The notes under the pieces were generated by a model, which was given only the letters and a program-made list of their open reading frames with translations, did no database searches and was not told the DNA's origin. A stretch of DNA of 64,000 nt, taken from Dendrocalamus latiflorus. Taxonomy: Eukaryota; Streptophyta; Magnoliopsida; Poales; Poaceae. Positions 55,682 to 64,000 of the stretch are shown in pieces; the first letter of the stretch is position 1; every line of letters begins with the position of its first letter. The stretch spans positions 10,706,463 through 10,770,462 of the forward strand of contig CM029672.1 of NCBI GenBank assembly GCA_017311315.1, given 5' to 3'. Position numbers and translations under genes: made by a program.

Positions 55682-56170
55682 CATGTAATGGAAGACTAGT
55701 CTTCATTTAATCTTTAGTTATTTTTATGTATGGACAATCGCAATAGTGTTGAGACGTTGTCATGGACATGGGTTAATTAATTATCTATCTTGTGCGTCAA
55801 TGTTGAATGCTCATGAATATTTGTGTCGAGATATTGCATTTGTGTTCACAAAAAAATACATCATTTTTTGTGAATAAATATGAACAAAACACGTGTGCTA
55901 TATGAAAATATATATATATCATACAACCCCAAGGGCAAAACAGGCCATTCCCACCAAAAACTCAGTTTCGTGGATCTGGAGCTGCTGTGGAAGCCAAACA
56001 GTTTGTCCAGCTCCATGGTGGGATCCCAGATTCACGGTGGAGCTGCTCCATGGTGAATCTGCTGCTCCAGATTCACTTTTTCAGTGGTGGAGCTCTGCCA
56101 AACAGGCCCCAAGGTACAAGAGTTGGTCATCCCCAGCAGCAGCGAAGAATGCAAGGTCATTACCTTATGA

Positions 56171-57167
56171 TTCATGTTATATTGATATAAATTAAAATTT
56201 TCTAACATATAAATTAAAAAGTAATATGAGTAAGTGATTATAGACAAAAGCATATCTAGGCCCCGTGCTACCAGGCTTCAACCTGGGCCTAGGACCAAAG
56301 GCCCACAAAGCACTATAGAAGAATTGTAATATTTTACATGGCACAAAGGACGTAGCCAATAATATGCATTGGCCTAGCCCAGGGCATGGATTAATTCTGG
56401 ATCTGCCCCTAATCATAGATAATTATCACTAGACGCGCAGTGCAACGAAGGTGAAGTTGAAGCAGCTGGTTCAATGTAGCGCGCGTTGATGTAATGGAAG
56501 TAGTCGATCATTTTTTGGCCAATCGTCTCCTTGCAATCGTCCTGATTAGCACCTCAGTCATAGCAGCGCCTCTACCGAAGTCCACACGTCCAGGGATGGA
56601 ATGTCGTGCATCGGTATGCTAGCACAAGCACATACGGTAGGGATTTTAAGAGGTGGCGGCTAGGATTCCGATGGGTGTGTCTCAGGTATCTCCCTCAGCC
56701 CCACGCCTCTCTACATATAGCCCCCAATCGGATTCTTATTGTGGGGAAACCCTGGGCGGGGGTCGCCGCATATGGGTTCTATACTAATCTTATGATCAGT
56801 AGCTAGTACACACATTCATAATATTGAGATCACATCCATACACATCGAATTTATTTAATTTATGACAAAGGGGTAAATACAATAAGGTTTTACAGCATAT
56901 GACTGACTGGCCAAGATAATACCAGATTCAAGAGTAAATTGCAGTGGAAGACAAATAACTAAGCAGAAGCATCAATCCAGTGGTATGCCACCATATCCAC
57001 AGGCAACCGACTGGGAGATTAGGCCCTAGAGAAAACCCATAGTCGAACTCCCCATTGTCGGGGGCAAGGTACGGGTTGTCCTATATCTTTCTTTATTCTC
57101 TAATCAACAATAATTTAAGCAAGATTGAGTATATTACGTACCCAACAAGACTTACAGTGTATCGCAA
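56171..57167. other. Non-coding; possible hAT-type terminal fragment at 56262-56410
   Basis: GGATCTGCCCCTA near 56400-56412 reads on the minus strand TAGGGGCAGATCC, a hAT-like end, and TAGGCCCCGTGCTACC at about 56259 may be the other. Flanking octamers do not match, so the call is weak. The remainder shows no gene. Confidence 0.3.
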
Positions 57168-57355
57168 AATTATATATATATATACATACATATATATATA
57201 TACATATATATATATACATATACATACATATATATAAATATATATACATACATATATATATATATACATACATATATATATACATATACATATATATATA
57301 CATATACATATACATATATATGTATATGTATATATATATATACATATACATATAC

Positions 57356-57432
<77 letters not shown>
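57168..57432. repeat. (TA)n / (CATA)n microsatellite
   Basis: About 265 bp of alternating TATATA and TACATA/TATGTA units, ending in a pure TA run. Open frames across it are runs of Tyr, Ile, Met and His and are not genes. Confidence 0.97.
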
Positions 57433-57436
<4 letters not shown>

Positions 57437-59589
57437 TGTGTGTGTGTGCAAGGCTATCAAAGCATAAGGCTCTATTCTAAGTTATTTTCGGCATGAAGCA
57501 AATTTTATTTGCAATATAGTAATTTGCAAACAATATTGTGAAGAGCATTTAACTTGTAATGAAATAACATTTATATCACTTTCATAACAGTAGATCAAAT
57601 CCATTCAACATCGCATAATTCCCACTCATGGGCCTGGCACATGGTTGCATACATATCATTCCACATGTTCAGTGAAACTGTTTTGAAAAGAAAAACTATA
57701 CATTTTGTAACTACATCTAAGCTTGCTCATGACCGCGAGCATGGCTATTTAAATAGTTTTTGACACTCTGCAGAGGTTGTATAGCTTTACCCACACGGGA
57801 TAATCAAACATACTGTTGGCCATTACACGCTTCCTTGGGCGTGCAACGAAAATGATTATCTTATAACCTTTAGGTTATCTAGTCCTAACCTTGTACCAGC
57901 CTGATGAATAGACAAGCCCTCACTTGGGTGTACCAAGTGAGCTACATGACAGACCCTTACCTTAGAAGATTACCTCTCTTTGATGATGCATTCACTGTTG
58001 TATTAGCAAGTTTTGGTCCTAACACATTGATGAAGGGAGCCCCTATGAGCAAACCTAACCGGAGTGCCCTTACTACATCTGTGCCTACCACAATGCAAGG
58101 TCAGACTTAACAACTTAATCTGCTAAATGCCAGAGCCCATATAGCACATGTGGTAGTATGGTGTAATTTAGATGAGCGGCAATAGCGTTTGGTCCTCGAT
58201 CAACCCGCACGAGAGTCTCCCCTATATACATGTGAGATTCCCTCTCACATATGACAGTGTACCATATAACTCGCCTGCGTCCAAAAACTAGGTTTTTCAT
58301 TTTATTTGATACCAAAGTAACAAAGGTTCCCTGCTGGTCCAACATTTTTGAAATCATCATACCCACGTGTAAACTTGTTCGAAAGATTAAACTTAGCAGA
58401 AACTAGTGCTTGGCTAAGCATCTAGACCATATATCAATGTAGTATTTCCAATTTGACAGTATATAGATTGTCTAAACCATGTCCTAGAGGTTACAACTAT
58501 GAGGGTATCAAATTTAAAAGGAAGGTTTAATGCATTCGAGTGGTCGTAGCTACTATTACCCACAGTATAGCAAGTTTACTAAAACATACACACGTGCATA
58601 ATAGATTTTACAAACAATATACAATAATTAAAAATTGGGATCAACATGGTCAAAAGGGGTGCTTGCCATGCTTAAATTACCATGGTCTTGGTCTTATTCA
58701 AGACCTTCTCAATCAAAGATTTTGAAGCTATTGGTCTTTGTCTGTCTCGATCCTGCTTGAGTTGGTGCTCCTTTGGACTTCGACTTCTAATTACACGATA
58801 AACAATCGAAAGACCAAATAATTCCAAAAGATTACAAAAGATCCACATAAATCCAAAGAGAATTTAAGTAAGTTTTATTAGGATTGAGTTCAGTGATGTA
58901 AGTTTAGAGGGTGAGGGATGTTTGACATAGTCGAATGGAGTTTGAGCGGAAAAGGGATGGAGGGGAAGCTTTGTTGGGAAGGAAAACAAGGATGGATCAA
59001 AGGTGAAGAAATTTTCACAAGAATACTTTGCTTCTTAACTCAAAGAGGGCTAGGAATAGCCGATCGCAGAGTACCTCGGTTTGGTTTGAATTGTCTCTTC
59101 TCGGTTGGTACAGCATTCTTTACGACTACTAACGTCCCTCGATCGCCATGGAGCTCTACCGACTTCTCACACTTCAGCTGCTACTTAATTCTATCTACAA
59201 CTACTAAAGCCTGCAATCACTGCAGCTTACGACCACTGTGGCTTATGATATTATTTTATGACCATTATAACTACCGACCAATGTGGCTTATGACCTTATG
59301 AGTACGACTAACGACTACTTCGATTCTTTGAACGTTCCGACTGCTACAGTACTTGGTCGCTCTGACTATCGACTACTAATCATGACACTTTGACTACGCA
59401 GGTTTTCGACTATGTCGATCCCACGCAACTCTGGCCATACCATTTACAGAGAGCCGGTACTACTGATCTTCATCCACGATGGTCTTTCGAGGGTCTTCCG
59501 AGCATCGATCGGGTTCTGTAACTTATGATTACCGACCAGGTACTATTCTGTATGACTACTGACTAGGTTATGTAGCTTAAGACTACCGA
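57433..59589. other. No gene recognised
   Basis: Low-complexity AT-rich DNA and dispersed-repeat-like sequence. From about 59150 onward GACTAC/CGACTA phrases become frequent and grade into the 25-bp array. Small frames (57904-58110, 58918-59301) lack motifs. Confidence 0.4.
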
Positions 59590-60130
59590 CAACGCTAGCG
59601 GTCAAATATCACGACTACGCAAGCGTTCAAAGATCACGACCAGGCTAGCGGTCGAAGATCATGACTATGCAAGCGGTCGAATATCACGACGATGTAAGCG
59701 GTCGAAGATCATGACCAAGCTAGCAGTCGAAGATCACAATGATGCAAGTGGTCAAAGATCACAACGATGCATGCGATCGAAGATCATGACTACACAAGCG
59801 GTCAAAAATCTCGACGAAGCAAGCGGTCGAAGATCTCAACCACGCAAGCAGTTGAAGATCACAACCATGACAGCAATCAAAGATCATGACCATGCAAGAG
59901 GTCGAAGATCATGATGACGCAAGCATTCAAAGATTGAAGATCACGACTACGCACGCAGTCGAAGATCTCGACTATGCACACAGTCTAAGATCATGACTAT
60001 GTAGGTGGTCGAAGATCAAGACTACGCATGCGGTCAAAGATCTCGACTATGCAGGTGGTCGAAGATCTCGACTACACAAGCGGTCGAAGAGTTCGACAAC
60101 GATAGCGGTCGAAGAGTTTGACACCACAAC
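59590..60130. repeat. 25-bp tandem repeat array
   Basis: About 20 or more units of 25 bp, consensus GCGGTCGAAGATCACGACTA + YGCAA, with many substitutions. Diverged units (GTGGTCGAAGACTTCGACAC type) continue to about 60370. Internal motif GGTCGAAGATC occurs repeatedly. Confidence 0.9.
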
Positions 60131-60514
60131 GGTTGAATATCTTGACTCCTGCTGTGGTCGAAGGCTTCAACAACTTTAGTGGTCAAAGACTTCGACACGA
60201 CAATGATCAACGAGTTCGACACAACAACGATTGAGGATTCAACACAACAACGGTTGAGGATCTCAACTCCGACTGCAGTCGAAGGTTTCGACAGAGTCAG
60301 TGGTCGAAGACTTCGACACAGTAGCAGTTGAAGTGTTCGACACAGCAGCGATCAAATATCTTGACTCCGGCTGCTAGATTTTGACTTTGACTGATATAGT
60401 TCTATTCTCAACTTTGACTACTACAGTTCCCTTACGAGTTTGACTACTTTAGTTCTCTTTTTGATTTTGATAACTTTAGTTCTCTTTTTGACTTTGATTA
60501 CTCTACGAGGGAAG

Positions 60515-60814
60515 ATGGAGCTCACCAAAGATGATGATGGTTCACAAGAAGAAGCGAAAGAAGCTAGTGTCGGAGATCTCGTTAGCGACGAAGGGATCCG
60601 CGGCGACAACGATGTCTGGCAACAGAGAGTCTACAAAATGGGTGAGCATGAGCTTGCATGCATGCATGCAGAGGTATGGGTGAAAGGAATCGAGGTACGG
60701 CTCACCGAAGAGAGGAAGTCTTGTGGTGGCATCCTGGTCGAAGATGGAGAAGAAGGCCTAGCCCGAGTGGTAGCCCGAGAGGTCCATTGCATGAAAGGTC
60801 AATTAAATGAGTAG
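60515..60814 (+). other. Uncharacterised 99-codon open frame, doubtful
   Basis: ATG 60515 to TAG, highly charged (MELTKDDDGSQEEAKEASVG). I recognise no domain. It follows a repeat array inside mobile-element-like DNA and is probably chance or a retroelement remnant. A second small frame (60845-61117) is equally unidentified. Confidence 0.15.
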
Positions 60815-61117
60815 GGTGTTTAAGGAAGAGGTAGGAGCATTGTCATGGAATTTGGAGAGAAGAGAAGCTCACCAGAGAAGCTAGCACATGGTGATGTGCT
60901 TGCCGGTGTCACGTACGACTTTGGTTTCTTGACGTTCCAGAGAGCGGAGTGCTCAAAGATCATGCGCAAGAGACTAAAAGAGAGCGGAGTGTTTAAGGAC
61001 TTCTCCCTGACCGAGCTTACAACCATGTTTCTATGGCCACTGCCCGCTGTAGTTCTCTCTCTCTCTATTTCAATTAGGGAGAGAAGACTCTGTAGGCCCC
61101 ACTTGTTATTTACCTAA

Positions 61118-62446
61118 ACTTGACCAGCGTGTTGTCCTACATGGTAAAACTACGTACTCATCACGCCTCGTGGGCAATACCACTATCTGAAACCGGATCA
61201 GGGTGTTATTTGAACTAGATTGTAAAGTTTGGGAGGTCAAATGTCCAGTTTCCTACTTCGGGATGCTAGACAGACTTTCGAGCAAAGTTCAGAGTGTTAT
61301 ATGGACTTTTTTCCAATCATAATTATTCTACACAATGATATAAGATTAGAGATAGTTTAGAATAATATTAAAACATGAATAAAGAGTTCCACGAACAAGT
61401 TACATACTTATGATCAATATGAAAGATATTTATTCAAGCGATAAAATAACATATTATTTAAATGATCATAAACATAGAAGTGATATAATCATCTCTATGG
61501 TTATCTCTAAGACATATCACTGACACATTAGGTCATGGTCAAAGGAAAGGAGGAAGCAAAGGAACAACTTCATGTGAGATGAATGTATAACATGTAAAAA
61601 GATCAAAGAAGATTCAAGGGTGGAACACTAGTTCATAGGTCATGCTGTTTTCTTCTTGCAGATAGCAGACTATAAAGCTTTAAATTAATTTGCAGCGACG
61701 GCAAGTTGCCACCCTTTTTCCCCCACAGTCATCGTTGTCTGAAAGTTTTGGTACTTTTAACGTGATTTGCTTATTTATGTTTTCTCAAAACAAAGAGCTC
61801 TTTATTTACTGGCATAAAACGAAAAGTGCATAGTCTTCTGTTTAGCAAAACTGTGGAGCAATGATGATCTGTCCGTAGGCAGTAGTAGGTCCTTTTGTTG
61901 ATGTACGTGGCAGTTCATCTGTTGGTCACTTTTGTGTGTCACATGCTACTGATGTATTCTGCCGTCTGTGTTTTCTTTCAATTTGAACCTTGTAGTGTAC
62001 TTAATGGTTTTCTTTCAGTCGGAAAAAAAACTTAGATTCTCCTGGTGAATGCTAAGCACCGGAGCTCCCACTGTACCATAAATGATGATTGCCACCAATT
62101 TTTCTGATCTATGTCTACGACAAAAAGTCTTTTTACTGTTTCCTGAAAAAATTGGAAACCAAATTACACAGCCCGGAATATAAATTAGAACAAAATGTTT
62201 GATTTTTTTTTGTCAATAAGATGTGCAAGGTCGAATTAGTATCTACCAAGAGACACATTGCCTCAATATGTGATCTGTAGAGATTACCTAGCATGAAAGG
62301 AACATGACCGTCAGACTAGATGCTGCAAATGTTCTGGGATCATTAGAAAACTGAGTGTAGTCTGCTTCAATCTACATCTGAAGAATCCTTCGGCCGGACC
62401 AAAACTGAGTTGCCAGTTGCCACAGCAATAAGTACTTACCTCGATT
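61118..62446. other. No gene recognised
   Basis: AT-rich sequence with no coding signature, terminal repeat or tandem array that I could identify. Confidence 0.4.
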
Positions 62447-62875
62447 TGTAGACTAATCTAAGTCTAAGCATTAACAGCAAACCTTAACCCTAGATCGAAA
62501 GGCATGAACACCTAGATAAGCATTAGAGCGGAAGCGTGAGTTACGTACCCGAAGCCGGAGATACCATGAGGTCGGTGCTCGGTGATATCAATGTAGGGGT
62601 GCCGAAAACGGTGAAGATGTGGTCGCCGTGGACGGAGATGGAGGAGGGCTTCAGCCTTCGTTCACCTGAGCGCCCTGATTAGATCGGTCTTGTTAGGGTT
62701 CGAGAGGTCTAGTACGACTCGCGCATCAGACCTTGCCGAAAACCCTAGGTCTTTTTATATGGCGCTGGTGACCGGGACCGAAACCAACTGTTGGTTGCAG
62801 CGCTTCCGATCATGGCGTGAGCGGAGATATGCCTCCCTGAAATCTCGGAGTTAGTTAGCCGAGATCAACCCAACA
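62447..62875 (-). repeat. 3' LTR of a minus-strand copia element
   Basis: Read on the minus strand it starts TGTTGGGTTGATCTCGG and ends TTAGTCTACA, 429 bp. It is preceded on that strand by the polypurine tract AAAGGGGAGAA. TATAAAAAGACC (rc, about 62745-62760) is its likely TATA region. Confidence 0.8.
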
Positions 62876-63064
62876 TTCTCCCCTTTGATCGTAAGGCTAA
62901 CATCATAAGCCCATTCTCGATAAAACAGCATATCAAGGTAATGTGTTGCATAGCCAATGAAGTGCCATACAACCTCAGTACCTATAGTGTACTATCGTAT
63001 CTTAAAATGGATATTCATTATACTTAATGAGAGTTGGTTTGCTTTAAGGTCCTTTTATCCAGAA

Positions 63065-63303
63065 TCAGAGGCTTTCCAATAAACCCATGCCGACAACATG
63101 ATCACGAAAAATATTGGGTGGTAAGGCTTTAGTAAGCGGATCCGCAAGCATTAACTTAGTACTAATATGCTTGATACTTATGGTTTGATCCTGGATTCTA
63201 TCTTTCACAACATGATACTTAATGTCAATGTGTTTGGCAGCACCACTTGGCTTGTTGTTATTTGCATAAAAGACTGCGGGTTCGTTATTTCAGTATAAGG
63301 TGA
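63065..63303 (-). pseudogene. Copia RNase H C-terminal fragment
   Basis: Minus strand: NNEPAVFYANNNKPSGAAK, HIDIKYHVVKDRIQDQTISI, KHISTKLMLADPLTKALPPN and HVVGMGLLESL, then TGA (63067-63065). One stop replaces a residue near the start. These are the last conserved blocks of copia pol. It is followed on the same strand by a short spacer, polypurine tract and LTR. Upstream pol is missing; the break is near 63305. Confidence 0.85.
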
Positions 63304-63479
63304 GTGGTTTGGAAATGCTGTCTACCATTCTAAGTCCCGGGATAAAGTGAGAAAAAGAAAGAGTAAGGTGGGCTGAGAGGTTTGAGCAAAAGTTAGACAT
63401 ATCAGATGAGCTCAAAAGATTATGAAAATCCTTGCAAATGCTCTTGACAGAGAGTTGATGATTGTGTAAATTTTTGGAG

Positions 63480-63827
63480 AGTTATCTTCTCTTGATTTTT
63501 CTAGAAAAATCTAAGAAGACTTTGTTAATATACTTATTTGTTTTAGATAATTTTAGAACTTGCTTCGATATTTATTTTCAGTACCACAATTTATACTCGT
63601 GGCCTTTTTAAGATGGTTCCCACCATGAGTTTTCTCATGCCAACTTTTAATCATCTTTTTAGTTTTTATAACTTGGTCTAAATTTTTTATTTGCATTACT
63701 TGCACTTTTGATTTTTGAAATTCAAACTTTTTAAAGAAACTCCAATAAAGAGCCAAAGAAACAAAATTCATTCAAAAAGTTTAAAATTTTTCTTATTTTT
63801 GCATGCCCTAGAATTTGGGATGTTACA
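63480..63827 (-). repeat. Start of a chromovirus-type LTR, minus orientation
   Basis: Read on the minus strand it starts TGTAACATCCCAAATTCTAG and continues AT-rich, like the LTR at 49284. The inner border is unclear. Confidence 0.5.
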
Positions 63828-64000
63828 CTTATTCGATACGATTAGATATTGTATCTAACTTGGAAAGTCTTATTCAATATGAGTAGAAATCATATCGTAC
63901 TTAGAGAACCTCCGACCGGATCCAATACGGGTAGAGATCGTATCCCATTTAGAGTCTATCATCTAGACCCTTATCATTCTAACTTGTTGAGTGTATAACC

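Larger units (their letters stand above)
51810..56109 (+). mobile_element. PIF/Harbinger element with ORF1 and transposase, decayed
   Basis: Ends GGGTCTGTTTGACAGAGCTC and, read inward, GGGCCTGTTTGGCAGAGCTC. Both sides carry CAA (51807-51809 and 56110-56112), a 3-bp duplication like the usual TWA of this superfamily. Length 4300 bp. Subterminal arms share the phrase CTCCA...GATCCA / TGGAGCTGCTCCATGG. It carries the two genes typical of autonomous members, both on the plus strand. Insertion split the lectin-domain region of the LecRK pseudogene. Confidence 0.88.
49500..56170 (-). pseudogene. L-type lectin receptor kinase, dead paralogue split by four insertions
   Basis: Minus strand pieces, from the 5' end: 56170-56110 and 51806-51510 (DDQLLYLGFTG, then lectin sequence SVAFVFAICSCYP), a short lectin piece at 51278-51196, 50967-50537 (SYIGLSTSSADSRHYVLGWS, membrane helix, RRLRYAELKDWKVEFGPH) and 50008-49500 (kinase: [47 protein letters not shown]). 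Catalytic HRD is HRE, frames shift, and the kinase ends after the DFG. Insertions between pieces are a PIF element, two copies of a small element and a hAT MITE. The membrane-proximal text ([15 protein letters not shown]) is nearly that of the intact gene 20 kb away, so the two are old tandem duplicates. Confidence 0.85.

Noticed and set aside
57115..57496. Open frames of 80-123 codons on both strands
   Set aside because: They are translations of the TA/CATA microsatellite (Tyr, Ile, Met, His only).

Overview
This window reads as intergenic, transposon-packed nuclear DNA of a grass (Poaceae). Evidence: the left edge holds the last two exons of a class I KNOX homeobox gene whose C-terminal tail resembles the rice OSH15 / maize rough sheath1 type; an intronless L-type lectin receptor kinase lies in the middle; nearly everything else is plant mobile DNA (Ac-like hAT, MULE, PIF/Harbinger, Ty1/copia, long-LTR chromovirus-like elements and MITEs). 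I see no rRNA, tRNA, CRISPR or bacterial gene organisation. Species cannot be named from the sequence. No database search was possible, so family names rest on motifs, target-site duplications (TSDs) and terminal repeats read by eye.

Layout, left to right. 1-1.36 kb: KNOX 3' end. 1.95-4.05 kb: a complete 2.1-kb gag-only LTR retrotransposon (TR-GAG type) with a perfect 5-bp TSD and LTRs that look identical. 4.2-5.7 kb: 3' half of a decayed hAT transposase. 6.78-11.34 kb: an Ac-like hAT element with an apparently uninterrupted four-exon transposase gene (811 codons). 11.6-17.3 kb: two related LTR-like copies bracketing a small hAT element (8-bp TSD, 6/8) into which a 2.7-kb solo LTR (TSD TACAT) inserted. 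17.4-21.3 kb: remnants of two copia elements. 22.5 kb: an orphan ubiquitin-conjugating-enzyme exon beside a copia solo LTR. 23.9-27.98 kb: a chromovirus-type LTR start carrying a PIF-like MITE, the 5' part of a hAT transposase gene, a 22-bp tandem array, and one MULE terminus. 29.0-31.1 kb: intact LecRK.

33.7-44.5 kb holds two related Mutator-like elements separated by a hAT MITE. MULE1 (33748-37949, perfect 9-bp TSD) and MULE2 (38873-44473, 8/9 TSD) share an unusual layout: a minus-strand GRF-zinc-finger/coiled-coil gene, then a 31-bp-period tandem array, then a divergent plus-strand gene with a GRF zinc finger, coiled coil and Cys-rich tail; the transposase gene reads inward from the right terminus and is internally deleted. 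This divergent accessory module is my best candidate for an undescribed system.

44.6-49.3 kb: minus-strand SIRE-like copia remnants and a chromovirus-type LTR holding a hAT MITE. 49.5-56.2 kb: a second, dead LecRK (same strand as the intact one), broken by a hAT MITE, two copies of another small element, and a 4.3-kb PIF/Harbinger element carrying both the Myb/SANT-like ORF1 and a DDE transposase, each with premature stops. 57-64 kb: a TA/CATA microsatellite, a 25-bp tandem array and further copia and LTR fragments. Host genes I believe could still act: the KNOX gene and the LecRK. Mobile genes that still look translatable: TR-GAG gag, the Ac-like transposase and the minus-strand GRF gene of MULE1.
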